36,273 bases of DNA from Lachnospiraceae bacterium (GTDB lineage Bacteria > Bacillota > Clostridia > Lachnospirales > Lachnospiraceae). Shown in pieces: positions 1 through 7,880 of the stretch. Numbering within the stretch: the stretch's first letter is position 1; each line of letters begins with the position of its first letter. Location: positions 1-36,273 of the forward strand of contig JAAUZI010000026.1 of assembly GCA_014804645.1 (NCBI GenBank). The letters run 5' to 3'. The translations under genes and the position numbers were made by a program. Under the pieces are notes generated by a model that made no database searches, was not told the origin of the DNA, and was given only the letters and a program-made list of their open reading frames with translations.

Positions 1-1659
1 AATGTTGATAAAGCGACGGTTATCAAAGCAATAGTTGTGGTGAATGGAAAGAAAAGCCAACTGTCATCTCAAACATATTTTATTGGATTAGATAAATACG
101 ATGGCTATGATGGCGTTGCGCTAATGGAAATAACGATGGACCCGGATGACCTGTATGACTATTATGATGGGATATATCAAATAGGGAATGTATACGACAG
201 ATATATTGCCAAGTTTGACACGAATCTGCTGGATAGCTCCTTTCATTACAATAACGCAAACTATGCAAAAGAGGGCCGAGGGTGGGAAAGACCGGCAAAG
301 ATTGAATTTCTGGACTCGGATCACAAAAAAGTTTTTGAGCAAAATATCGGAATTAGAATCCATGGCGGATGGTCAACTTCCTATAATCAGAAAAGTTTCA
401 ATCTGTATGCCAGGTCGGAATATGATGGCAATGATTCATTTCTGTACAATTTTTTTGATCAGAGTTTTAACAAAATCATGTTGCGAACCGGTGGTTTTAG
501 GGACAGCTATGTGACTAAGATAAGGGATGTATTTGTTCAAAGTCTGGTAGAAGACAGAAATATAGGAATACAGCGGTTTGAACCATGTAATGTATTTATT
601 AATGGAGAGTATTGGGGACTGTATAATCTTCAGGAAACTATTGGTACAAGCTATGTATCAGCATATTATGGCGTCGCAGAGGATAATGTGCTGATTATGA
701 AGAATAATGAAACGAACACGGTTCCGGAAGATGCTATATTATATAATGAGATAGTAAATTTTGCCGCGAATAACGATTTGGCAATTGAAGAAAATTATAG
801 ATTTATTGAGGAGCGAATAGATATACAAAGTTATATAGATTATTTTTGTTTTGAAATCTACATTGGGAATTGTGATTCTGTGGCCAATAATTTTGCCAGA
901 TGGAGAAGTCTTAATATTGGAGATGGAGAGTACGAGGACGGCAGATGGAGGTGGCTGCTATATGACACGGATGATTCGGCCGGAATGCAGAGTTGGCTTT
1001 CGACAGCTGAGACAGACTCATTCATTTCGGGGCACTGGTCTAAGGATCCTTTGGGAGAAAACGGAGATGTACTCTTTTCGGCATTGATGCATAATGAAGA
1101 ATTCAAAAGGCGGTTTGCTTTATCTTTTATGGATATGGTCAACTACAATTTTGAGTATTCCAAAGTTACAAGCATATTGTCTGAACTCGCAGACGTATAT
1201 AGGGAGGCTGATATAAAATCTCAGGAGCGTTTTAGAGGAGGTTGGTCAATTTCCGATTATAGCGACGACATTTATACAGGAGAATATACCAGCGATGTTT
1301 TTTATCATGATGTAGCCGTGATTGATAAATTCTTTAAAGACAGATTTAACTATATTACTGCGTATATGAAACAAGACTTGGAACTTGATGGCGAGTTGTC
1401 CCAAATTACTTTGCACTCCAATATGGCTAATGCTGCTGAGTTTAGTATTAATACGCTCCGGCTATTGGAGTTTGACGGAGAGTGGCACGGTGAATATTTT
1501 ACAGATTATCCTATTACGTTGAAGTGTGAAACACAAGAAGGATATAATTTTGTGGGCTGGAAATGCGATGGAAAGCTGCTGTCAACAGATGAACAACTGG
1601 TATTGGACATTGATGATGGAGGAATAACGATAACAGCATTAATTGAAACAGAGAAATAA
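1..1659 (+). CDS. CotH-like kinase family protein, 5' end outside window
   Basis: The frame is open to the left edge (it reads NVDKATVIKAIVVVNGKK before any start), so this is the C-terminal part of a longer gene. The GTG at 37 is unlikely to be the true start. The first residues look like the end of a beta-sandwich domain of the chitobiase/FN3 type (ending TYFIG), which often precedes CotH. The CotH domain follows: a 'RIHGGWS' element, 'FNLYAR', the 'VFINGEYWGLYNLQE' block near nt 585-640, and 'WRWLLYDTDD' near nt 945-975. The C-terminal ~70 residues (LKCETQEGYNFVGWKCDG) resemble an InlB/List-Bact B-repeat. CotH proteins are atypical protein kinases known from spore coats, and many bacterial homologues are secreted surface proteins. 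Base use is A+T-richer than the genes downstream. Family assignment is firm; substrate is unknown. Confidence 0.85.
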   Translation, partial: NVDKATVIKAIVVVNGKKSQLSSQTYFIGLDKYDGYDGVALMEITMDPDDLYDYYDGIYQIGNVYDRYIAKFDTNLLDSSFHYNNANYAKEGRGWERPAKIEFLDSDHKKVFEQNIGIRIHGGWSTSYNQKSFNLYARSEYDGNDSFLYNFFDQSFNKIMLRTGGFRDSYVTKIRDVFVQSLVEDRNIGIQRFEPCNVFINGEYWGLYNLQETIGTSYVSAYYGVAEDNVLIMKNNETNTVPEDAILYNEIVNFAANNDLAIEENYRFIEERIDIQSYIDYFCFEIYIGNCDSVANNFARWRSLNIGDGEYEDGRWRWLLYDTDDSAGMQSWLSTAETDSFISGHWSKDPLGENGDVLFSALMHNEEFKRRFALSFMDMVNYNFEYSKVTSILSELADVYREADIKSQERFRGGWSISDYSDDIYTGEYTSDVFYHDVAVIDKFFKDRFNYITAYMKQDLELDGELSQITLHSNMANAAEFSINTLRLLEFDGEWHGEYFTDYPITLKCETQEGYNFVGWKCDGKLLSTDEQLVLDIDDGGITITALIETEK

Positions 1660-1733
1660 ATTGGTTTTTTCTGCAGCGTGCAGGGGCGTTGATTGGAATG
1701 GAAAATTGTTTGAAAAAATTTGAAAATTCCCTA

Positions 1734-1762
1734 TTGACATTTTTCAGCGAATAGTGTAGTAT
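1734..1762 (+). promoter_or_regulatory. sigma-A promoter of the tRNA-Leu gene
   Basis: A perfect -35 TTGACA (1734-1739), a 17-nt spacer and a -10 TAGTAT (1757-1762) lie 11 nt before the first base of the tRNA. The spacing and strength suit a stable-RNA promoter. Confidence 0.75.
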
Positions 1763-1773
1763 ATCTATTGTTC

Positions 1774-1857
1774 GCAGGAGTGGCGGAATTGGCAGACGCG
1801 CACGGTTCAGGTCCGTGTGGTGGTAACACCTTGAGGGTTCAAGTCCCTTCTCCTGCA
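1774..1857 (+). tRNA. tRNA-Leu (anticodon CAG)
   Basis: An 84-nt cloverleaf with a long variable arm. The acceptor stem is GCAGGAG/CTCCTGC with discriminator A at 1857. The anticodon stem CACGG/CCGTG encloses loop TTCAGGT, so the anticodon is CAG (reads CUG). The variable-arm stem is followed by a T arm with TTCAAGT. The 3' CCA is not encoded (the next bases are CGA), so CCA must be added post-transcriptionally. It is a class II tRNA, as expected for leucine. Confidence 0.95.
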
Positions 1858-1869
1858 CGAAGAATAGTA

Positions 1870-1903
1870 AAAAGAAGAAATCGCAGGGTTTCTTCTTTTT
1901 TTG
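1870..1903 (+). terminator. intrinsic terminator after tRNA-Leu
   Basis: AAAGAAGAAA (1871-1880) pairs with TTTCTTCTTT (1889-1898) and is followed by more T residues. It closes a single-gene tRNA transcript. Confidence 0.7.
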
Positions 1904-1919
1904 TATTTAAAAATTTTGA

Positions 1920-2004
1920 GTGTAAATTTGTAACCTTTTTCCTGCTGCGCTGTCTATTAGGTATGTAAGATTATCCGAGAAAGCGAAAGATGAAAAATTT
2001 ACAC
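1920..2004. repeat. inverted repeat upstream of first serpin
   Basis: GTGTAAATTT (1920-1929) and AAATTTACAC (1995-2004) are exact 10-nt inverted repeats 65 bp apart. They could be two operator half-sites or the foot of a long stem. No function can be assigned. Confidence 0.3.
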
Positions 2005-2046
2005 AGTATCGCAGGCGGTTCCTGAGATATGCGGACGGAGGTATTT

Positions 2047-3372
2047 ATGAAAAAGAAATGGAGACGATTGCTATGTATTGTGCTGGCGGGCAGTATGCTG
2101 GCGGGCTGTGGCAGCAGGCCAAGCAGCGTGGAGCCGTTGACGGCAGATGGTGAGGCGGCGCAGGAGCGTCAGACGGTGGTGGGAGACATGGAGCAGCCGT
2201 TGGGTGCAGGGGATGCAGAGCCTGTGCGGCTGGCTGACAACGGGGGATGGGACCGGGAGGACGACAGTTCCGTGGAGGCGCTGCAGAATTTTTCCTGGCA
2301 GTTGATGCTCCAGAACATGGACCGGGAAAACCCCATATTGTCCCCCGTATCCGCATATCTGGCGCTGGGTATGGTGGGCATGGGCGCCCAGGGGGAGACC
2401 GAGCAGGAATTTCGGGATTTGCTGGGGGACAATATGCCGGCGGTGTCTCATAAATTGATGGAACGGTATCCCCAGGAGCAGGAGGGAATGGTTCTGACTA
2501 TTGCCAATTCCGCCTGGGTGGATCAGCAGCTCACGCCGGATGAACAGTGGATCGCGGATATGGAGAAAATTTTTCAGGGAAAGGGCTACCGGGGCGTGCT
2601 CTCCAGTCAGGAGATCATGGAACAGATCAACGCCTGGTGCAGTGAGAACACCAGGGGGCTGATTCCCAAAATGCTGGATGAGCCTCTGAGCGGGGATGCT
2701 CGTCTGGCACTGCTGGACGCTGTCTATTTCAAGGGTGACTGGGTGACTGCCTTTGAAACCATGGATACGGCTCCGCGCCCTTTTACCAGAGAGGACGGCA
2801 CGGAGGAACAGGTAGAAACCATGAGCATGGGGGAGACGAACCAGAGATATCTGCACAGCGGCCTGGGGGAGGGTGTATTGCTGCCCTATCAGGGAGGGGA
2901 ATTTGCCTATGTGGCCATTCTGCCCAATGAAGGGACCGAGGTGAGAGAGCTTTACCGCCAGCTGACCCCTGAGGCGTTGGCAGAGCTGTTGGAGAGTGAA
3001 AGCAGGGAGCTGTGCAATCTGCGCCTGCCCAAGTATGAGGTCAGCTTTGATCAAGTGCTGAACGACAGTCTGCAGGCAATGGGACTGGTTCGGGCGTTTG
3101 ATGGATACTTAGCGGATCTTTCCGGACTGGGAAAAACGGAGCAGGGAGATCCGCTGTATATCAGCTTGGTACGGCAGAAGGCGGTATTCAGAGTGGACGA
3201 AAAGGGGACGGAGGCCGCCGCTGTAACTATGGTGGTCGTGAAGAATTGTGCGGCCATAGAGAGTCCTCGGCCCAGGGAACTGTATTTTGACCGCCCCTTT
3301 GTGTATATGATACTGGACCTGGAGAGCCAGGTGCCGCTGTTTGTGGGCATTATGGATGACCCGGCCGTCTGA
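2047..3372 (+). CDS. serpin family lipoprotein (first of tandem pair)
   Basis: A predicted secreted serine or cysteine protease inhibitor of the serpin fold, tethered to the membrane by lipid. ATG 2047 is chosen because GGAGG precedes it by 5 nt and it gives a clean lipoprotein signal: KKKWRR, a hydrophobic stretch, then lipobox LAGC. A ~40-residue low-complexity linker follows, then the full serpin domain: 'NPILSPVSAYLALGMVGMGAQGET' (the conserved N-terminal helix block), 'DAVYFKGDW', and the C-terminal 'PFVYMILD...PLFVGIMDDP' that forms the last strands. The reactive-centre hinge is EKGTEAAAVT, with Thr at P14 and Ala at P12-P10, as in inhibitory serpins. P1 falls around KNCAA, so the target protease is uncertain. 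It is 71 nt upstream of a paralogue. Serpins are scattered in bacteria; in gut bacteria they are thought to blunt host proteases (inference here). Confidence 0.92.
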   Translation: MKKKWRRLLCIVLAGSMLAGCGSRPSSVEPLTADGEAAQERQTVVGDMEQPLGAGDAEPVRLADNGGWDREDDSSVEALQNFSWQLMLQNMDRENPILSPVSAYLALGMVGMGAQGETEQEFRDLLGDNMPAVSHKLMERYPQEQEGMVLTIANSAWVDQQLTPDEQWIADMEKIFQGKGYRGVLSSQEIMEQINAWCSENTRGLIPKMLDEPLSGDARLALLDAVYFKGDWVTAFETMDTAPRPFTREDGTEEQVETMSMGETNQRYLHSGLGEGVLLPYQGGEFAYVAILPNEGTEVRELYRQLTPEALAELLESESRELCNLRLPKYEVSFDQVLNDSLQAMGLVRAFDGYLADLSGLGKTEQGDPLYISLVRQKAVFRVDEKGTEAAAVTMVVVKNCAAIESPRPRELYFDRPFVYMILDLESQVPLFVGIMDDPAV

Positions 3373-3443
3373 CACTCGCTGAGGGCGGCGTTTGGGTTAG
3401 GGAGAGTTGTGCCCCGATTCGGCCGGGGCGGAAAGAGGAGAAT

Positions 3444-4745
3444 ATGAAAAAGCAATGGAGAACGGCGCTGGGGATCGTGCTGGCGGCCAGTCTGCTGGCG
3501 GGCTGCGGCGGGCAGCCGGAGAATATGAGCGGCACGGAGGAACCTGCGTCTGAGGCGATGCAAAGCGGAGCGGACGACCTGGGGGAAAGCGGAGAGCATA
3601 CAGAGGCGCAGCGGCTGAATCTCAATGGGGAGGACAGCTCCATTGAGGGCGATATTCGGGACTTTTCTTACAAGCTGACAAGGGAGGCTCTGGAGCATCT
3701 GCATCAGGAGAATCCGATTCTCTCACCGGTTTCCGCTTATCTTGCTCTGTCCATGGCGGCGGAGGGAGCCAGAGGGGAGACGGCGGCGGAGCTGGAAGAC
3801 CTGTTGGGAGAGAATCACAGGCAGTTGTCGCAGCAGTGCCTGCAGCGTTTTCAGGGCATGCAGGAGATAGAGCTGGAGCTGGCTGATTCCGCCTGGCTGG
3901 ATCAGAGTCTCCGAGTAGAGGAGCAGTGGCTGGAGACGGTGCAGGAATCCTATAGGGGGGAGGTATACCGCGTCGAGCTGAGTTCCCAGCAGACGATGAC
4001 AGATATAAATACCTGGGCGGAGGAGCATACCCGGGGACTGGTGAAAGGATTTCTTGACCAGCCGCTGTCGGAGGACGCCCATCTATGCCTGTTGAATGTG
4101 CTGTACCTGAAAGCCAGCTGGCAAAGCTGCTTTGAGGGCTATGTCACACATGAACAGACCTGGTATCGGGAGGACGGCGAGGAGAAACAGGTGGATACCA
4201 TGCGCAAGTTCCAAGAGTATTTTGACTATGTGGTCGATGCGGACATGGACGGGGTGGTGCTGCCCTTTTGCGGAGAGGAGCTGGTATTTTTGGCTGTGCG
4301 TCCCCAGGCGGGGCAGACGGCGCGAGAACTGTATGGGCAGCTGACTCCTGAACAGATTACCAAGCTGCTGGAGGGAAGAGAGGTCAGACTGATGAATCTG
4401 TGCCTGCCTAAATTTACTGCTGCCTGTGATCAGGAGCTGAATGAACTGCTGCAGAGCCTTGGTGCCGAAAAGGCATTTACAGAGCTGGCGGACTTTTCCG
4501 GTCTGGGCGCAGGTGAGGATGGCTGGCCGCTCCATATCAGTCTGGTGCGTCAGAAGGCAGTGATGGAGGTGAGCGAGGATGGGGTTGAAGCCGGAGCAGT
4601 GACAATGTTGGCAATGGAGGACGGTGCGGCGATTTACCTCGAGGAAGCGCTGGAGATGAATCTGGACCATCCTTTTGTGTATATGATATTGGATCTGGAT
4701 ACCCAGATACCGCTGTTTGTGGGCATAATGGACGATCCCGGATGA
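3444..4745 (+). CDS. serpin family lipoprotein (second of tandem pair)
   Basis: A paralogue of the preceding gene with the same plan: MKKQWR, hydrophobic core, lipobox LLAGC, short acidic linker, then the serpin domain. The start is set by AGAGGAG 6 nt before ATG 3444. Shared blocks include 'NPILSPVSAYLALSMAAEGARGET', 'LNVLYLKASW' and the near-identical C-terminus 'FVYMILDLDTQIPLFVGIMDDP'. The reactive-centre loop differs from the first copy: the hinge reads SEDGVEAGAVT, with Val at the position normally Thr or Ser and Gly at P11, and the scissile region is AMEDGAA. The pair therefore probably has different targets, or this copy inhibits less well. A hairpin CCCCG/CGGGG lies in the short intergenic gap just before the ribosome site. 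A terminator follows, so the two serpins likely form one transcript. Confidence 0.92.
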   Translation: MKKQWRTALGIVLAASLLAGCGGQPENMSGTEEPASEAMQSGADDLGESGEHTEAQRLNLNGEDSSIEGDIRDFSYKLTREALEHLHQENPILSPVSAYLALSMAAEGARGETAAELEDLLGENHRQLSQQCLQRFQGMQEIELELADSAWLDQSLRVEEQWLETVQESYRGEVYRVELSSQQTMTDINTWAEEHTRGLVKGFLDQPLSEDAHLCLLNVLYLKASWQSCFEGYVTHEQTWYREDGEEKQVDTMRKFQEYFDYVVDADMDGVVLPFCGEELVFLAVRPQAGQTARELYGQLTPEQITKLLEGREVRLMNLCLPKFTAACDQELNELLQSLGAEKAFTELADFSGLGAGEDGWPLHISLVRQKAVMEVSEDGVEAGAVTMLAMEDGAAIYLEEALEMNLDHPFVYMILDLDTQIPLFVGIMDDPG

Positions 4746-4790
4746 GCTGCCATACGGTTTTCCCGGGAACAGGAGGAGAATCTGCGTGAG

Positions 4791-4818
4791 AAGGCATCGG
4801 GAGACCGATGCTTTCTTT
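4791..4818 (+). terminator. intrinsic terminator after serpin pair
   Basis: GCATCGG (4794-4800), loop GAGA, CCGATGC (4805-4811), then TTTCTTT. It separates the serpins from the NUDIX transcript. Confidence 0.8.
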
Positions 4819-4851
4819 ATATATATTTAACTTTTTTTTCGTGGGAATATC

Positions 4852-4860
4852 TGGTATGAT
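4852..4860 (+). promoter_or_regulatory. extended -10 promoter for the NUDIX gene
   Basis: TGG-TATGAT (4852-4860) is an extended -10 element about 50 nt before ATG 4910. The -35 region is a T-run without a good TTGACA. It lies just after the serpin terminator, so it plausibly starts the 4.9-8.8 kb transcript. Confidence 0.5.
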
Positions 4861-4909
4861 AGAGATGATAGTTTGTGGCCTTTTTGGAAATAATGGGGGT
4901 AAATATCAA

Positions 4910-5527
4910 ATGAACAGGGTAAAGCAGGTAAAAAAACAGACAGATAACAGGTTCTTAAATCTTTATGAGTTTGAGGCGGAGCACAGGGATGGGGGGACCA
5001 CGCCGTACTTTGTGGCCTCACGGGCCAGGAGTCAGGAGGACTTGAAGGCTCTGTGCCATGATAAGCGCTCGGACGGTGTGATTATCTATGCCGTCTATGG
5101 GGAAAAGAAGGACAAGGTAGTGTTGATTCGCCAGTTCCGCTACCCGATCAACGACTATATCTATGAGTTTCCTGCGGGACTGGTGGAGGAGGGGGAGGAC
5201 ATGTTTGAGGCCGGTGTCCGGGAGATCTATGAGGAGACCGGGCTGAAATTCACGCCCAGGAAAGTGGATGCGGCGTATGCCAAGCCCTATTACACCACCG
5301 TGGGCATGACGGACGAGTGCTGTGGCACGGTGTATGGCTACTGCGAGGGCGTCCCCAGCAACAGTCATCAGGAGGATTCGGAGGATATCCAGATCGTGCT
5401 GGCGGACCGGGAGGAGTGCAAACGGATTCTGCGGGAGGAGAATGTGGCGATCATGTGCGCCTACATGCTGATGCATTTTATTCACAGCACGGAGGAAGAT
5501 CCCCTGGCCTTCACAGAGGAGATCTAA
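4910..5527 (+). CDS. NUDIX hydrolase, ADP-ribose pyrophosphatase-like
   Basis: Hydrolyses a nucleoside diphosphate linked to another moiety; ADP-ribose is the usual substrate for this subgroup. The NUDIX box is complete: G90, then E96, then REIYEETGL, matching Gx5Ex7REUxEExGU. The N-terminal strand region (ARSQEDLKAL...VVLIRQFRYPINDYIYEFPAGL) is typical of ADP-ribose pyrophosphatases. ATG 4910 is preferred over an in-frame ATG at 4808, which lies inside the upstream terminator; a GGGGG stretch lies 10 nt before ATG 4910. The protein is 205 aa, normal for the family. It is the first gene of a co-directional group with an acyltransferase, a DUF6320 protein and an esterase. The link to those functions is not evident from sequence. 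Confidence 0.88.
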   Translation: MNRVKQVKKQTDNRFLNLYEFEAEHRDGGTTPYFVASRARSQEDLKALCHDKRSDGVIIYAVYGEKKDKVVLIRQFRYPINDYIYEFPAGLVEEGEDMFEAGVREIYEETGLKFTPRKVDAAYAKPYYTTVGMTDECCGTVYGYCEGVPSNSHQEDSEDIQIVLADREECKRILREENVAIMCAYMLMHFIHSTEEDPLAFTEEI

Positions 5528-5536
5528 GACGGAGCA

Positions 5537-5669
5537 GAGGAGCTATTGATCCTCAAAAAATAGCATATTCCCGGACAGCACACTGATCCATATTCGGACA
5601 CTTAAGTGGCCGAATGTGGATCACCGGATTGTGTGTTGGGAGGGAATATGCGAACTCTAATGAGAGGTG
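5537..5669 (+). ncRNA. structured intercistronic RNA element, copy 1
   Basis: Lies between the NUDIX stop and the start of the acyltransferase gene. Reading inward: a small hairpin GAGGAGC/GATCCTC (5537-5554); a CTCA that can pair with TGAG at the Shine-Dalgarno; an A-rich internal loop opposite CGAACTCTAA; outer helix GCATATTCCC/GGGAATATGC (5563-5572/5642-5651); internal loop GGA/GGA; helix CAGCACAC/GTGTGTTG; a one-sided bulge ACCGGATT (5623-5630); and a terminal hairpin GATCCATATTCGG/CCGAATGTGGATC. Two further copies with the same plan are at 6979-7112 and 19351-19505. The 3' edge merges with the ribosome site GAGAGGTGA, so control of translation is plausible (inference). I do not recognise a described RNA family. 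Confidence 0.7.
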
Positions 5670-5674
5670 ACTAC

Positions 5675-6991
5675 ATGGCGGCAGAACAAAAGCGAACAGA
5701 AGATTGGTATCGGCTGGATCTGTCAGCCATTGTCTACCCCACCCTGCAGCGGAGGGACTTTTCCTCCGTGTACCGGCTGTCGGTGGTGCTGAAGCAGGAG
5801 GTTGACCCGGATGTGCTGCAGCAGGCGGTGGATCAGGTCATGCCCCGGTTCCCCACCTACAAGGCAGCCATACGAAAGGGCGTGTTCTGGCGGTATTTGG
5901 AGCCCAACAACCGACCGGGCCCCTTTGTGCAGCCGGATGTGAAGAATCCCTGCCAGCCCATGCACTTTAAGGGAAACAACCGCTATCTGGTGCGGTTTTA
6001 TTATTTTGGGGGGCGGATCGCCCTGGAGGCTCACCACAGCCTGGGAGACGGCACGGGCGGAATGTGTCTGCTGATGACGGTGACGGCCCAGTATCTGTAT
6101 CTGAAGTATCAGGCACAGATCAAGCCGGGGGGATTTGTACTGGATATTGAGAGCCAGCCGGATCCGGAGGAACTGGAGGACGCTTACATGCGTTACGCCA
6201 ATGCGAAGGTGTGTCCGCCCAGGCCCGGAGAGAAGACTTACCGGGTCAGAGGTACCATGGAGCCCTTTTACACACTGAATATCATCGACGGAATCATGTC
6301 AGTGAGCCAGGTGGTGAAGGTGGCAAAGAGCTATCAGGCCACAGTGACAGAGTATCTCAATGCCGTGCTGATCTATGCGCTGATGAAAAAACAGGATAAT
6401 GAGAAAGGCCGCAGGCAGCAGCCGGTAAAGATTGCTATGCCGGTGAATCTACGGCGCTTTTTTCCGTCCGGAACGCTGCGGAACTTTATCACCATGATAT
6501 ACCCGGGGATAGACCCCAGGCTGGGGGAGTATACTTTCCCGGAGATTGTGGAGCAGGTACACCATTATATGCGCTACTATCTGAATGAGAAACTGCTGCG
6601 GGGAGATATCACCACCAACGCGGCCACCCAGCGGCATCCATTGATTCGCGTGGTGCCACTCTTTATCAAGGATTTTGTGGTGCGGCAGTTCTACACCAAG
6701 GTGCAGGATAAAAATTCCTCCGCGGGGCTGACCAACATGGGAGCGCTGCAGGTACCGGCCTCCATGAAACCCTATATCGAACGCTTTGATATTTATATGG
6801 GGCAGCCTTTTTCATCAAGGACCAACTGCGCCATTATCAGTTATGAGGATGTGCTGACCGTAAATTTTGCAAGCAGTATTATCGAGGCGGACGTGGAGAG
6901 GTACTTTTTCCGCAAGCTGGTGCAGGACGGTATACATGTGAAAATTGAGAGCAACCGCAGTGGGGCAGTTGCGGAACAGAGGATCTATTGA
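5675..6991 (+). CDS. condensation-fold acyltransferase (alcohol acetyltransferase-like)
   Basis: Belongs to the CoA-dependent acyltransferase superfamily that also includes NRPS condensation domains. The catalytic HHxxxDG motif is intact: H120-H121-S-L-G-D125-G126. A C-terminal 'SSRTNCAIISYEDVLTVNF' block corresponds to the second half of the fold. Length (438 aa) matches stand-alone members annotated as alcohol acetyltransferase or hypothetical. ATG 5675 is chosen because GAGAGGTGA lies 5 nt upstream; the in-frame ATG at 5606 lies inside the structured RNA. No signal peptide or membrane segment is seen, so it should act in the cytosol. Its neighbours are a zinc-ribbon membrane protein and an HSL-type esterase, suggesting a small ester-forming or acyl-modifying pathway. 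The acyl donor and acceptor cannot be read from sequence. Confidence 0.8.
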   Translation: MAAEQKRTEDWYRLDLSAIVYPTLQRRDFSSVYRLSVVLKQEVDPDVLQQAVDQVMPRFPTYKAAIRKGVFWRYLEPNNRPGPFVQPDVKNPCQPMHFKGNNRYLVRFYYFGGRIALEAHHSLGDGTGGMCLLMTVTAQYLYLKYQAQIKPGGFVLDIESQPDPEELEDAYMRYANAKVCPPRPGEKTYRVRGTMEPFYTLNIIDGIMSVSQVVKVAKSYQATVTEYLNAVLIYALMKKQDNEKGRRQQPVKIAMPVNLRRFFPSGTLRNFITMIYPGIDPRLGEYTFPEIVEQVHHYMRYYLNEKLLRGDITTNAATQRHPLIRVVPLFIKDFVVRQFYTKVQDKNSSAGLTNMGALQVPASMKPYIERFDIYMGQPFSSRTNCAIISYEDVLTVNFASSIIEADVERYFFRKLVQDGIHVKIESNRSGAVAEQRIY

Positions 6992-7112
6992 TCCTCAAAA
7001 ACAGTATCTTCCCGGATGACACTCGGAGAATCTCAGGACGCTAGGGCGGCCTGAGATTACTCTGCCGGATGTGGTGTCAGTAGGGAAGATACGGTACTCA
7101 AAATGAGAGGTG
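6979..7112 (+). ncRNA. structured intercistronic RNA element, copy 2
   Basis: Begins with a perfect hairpin GAGGATC-TATT-GATCCTC (6979-6996) whose loop contains the acyltransferase stop codon. It continues with CTCAAAAACA, outer helix GTATCTTCCC/GGGAAGATAC (7004-7013/7083-7092), internal loop GGA/GTA, helix TGACAC/GTGTCA, bulge containing CCGGAT (7065-7070), and terminal hairpin AATCTCAGG/CCTGAGATT. It ends at TGAGAGGTGA, the ribosome site of the next gene. Compared with copy 1, the outer helix has two double substitutions that keep pairing (C-G to T-A, and A-T to C-G). The inner helices differ almost completely yet remain paired. Confidence 0.72.
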
Positions 7113-7117
7113 AAGAG

Positions 7118-7822
7118 ATGTCATATTGTGTGAACTGTGGCGTGGAACTGGACGGCGCTCTGAAGGAATGTCCTCTGTGCAACACGCCCGTGATCAATCC
7201 ACGGGAGCTGACCCGTCAGAAAACATCCTCTCCTTTTCCCGAGGAAAAGGGGACGGTGGAGACCATTCGGCGCAAAGATCTGGGCATATTGACCTCCAGC
7301 ATTCTTGCGGCTACGGCGGTGGCATGCGGAGTGCTGAATCTGCTGGTGTTTACCGGAGTGGCATGGTCTCTGGCCGTCATCGGTGCCTGTCTGCTGGTGT
7401 GGGTCATGATGGTGCCGCTGGTGATTGACAGCCATCAGTCGGTCTACCTCTCGCTGCTGCTGGACGGGGTGGCGGTCGGATTGTACCTCTTTATGCTGAG
7501 CTTTCTCACTGCCGACCAGGAATGGATGTGGGGACTGGGGATTCCGATTGTGATTCTGGGCACGATCATTGTGGAGCTGGTAACGATCTGTATCCGAAAA
7601 CTACCCAGCTCTTTTCTGACCAATGCTTTGTATGTGGTGAATGCGGTGGGACTGCTGTGCCTGGGGCTGGAGATTTTGATTGACCGATATGTGTCGGGGA
7701 ACATTGCCCTGAGCTGGTCGGCGGTGGTGCTGACGGTGATGGTCTGCGTGGACGCCATGCTGATTACCGTACTGTCCAGGAGGCGGCTGCGCAACGAAGT
7801 GCGCAGAAGACTGCATTTCTGA
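7118..7822 (+). CDS. DUF6320-type protein: zinc ribbon plus membrane domain
   Basis: Starts with a zinc-ribbon, CVNCGVELDGALKECPLCNTPV, with two CxxC pairs in the first ~25 residues. A ~40-residue linker follows, then about six hydrophobic segments from residue ~60 (for example TSSILAATAVACGVLNLLVF and AVIGACLLVWVMMVPLVI), and a basic tail SRRRLRNEVRRRLHF. The layout matches proteins annotated DUF6320 in Lachnospiraceae (recognition from memory). ATG 7118 is preferred over ATG 7103, because 7103 lies within the Shine-Dalgarno GAGAGGTGA. It sits between the acyltransferase and the esterase and carries its own copy of the structured RNA element. Function unknown; a membrane partner of the acyltransferase is an inference from position. 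Confidence 0.75.
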   Translation: MSYCVNCGVELDGALKECPLCNTPVINPRELTRQKTSSPFPEEKGTVETIRRKDLGILTSSILAATAVACGVLNLLVFTGVAWSLAVIGACLLVWVMMVPLVIDSHQSVYLSLLLDGVAVGLYLFMLSFLTADQEWMWGLGIPIVILGTIIVELVTICIRKLPSSFLTNALYVVNAVGLLCLGLEILIDRYVSGNIALSWSAVVLTVMVCVDAMLITVLSRRRLRNEVRRRLHF

Positions 7823-7880
7823 GATTATACACTGATGCGATGGGGCGGACGCGGTCTGTTCCATGCGGAAAGAGGTTACA

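Noticed and set aside
2071..3054. 327-codon open frame antisense to the first serpin
   Set aside because: Antisense of a clear serpin domain, with no ribosome site or recognisable domain.
5555..5660. The RNA elements as a known c-di-GMP, ZTP, NiCo or T-box riboswitch
   Set aside because: None of the conserved cores I know for those families is present. The elements are intercistronic rather than at transcript 5' ends. A covariance search is needed to be sure.
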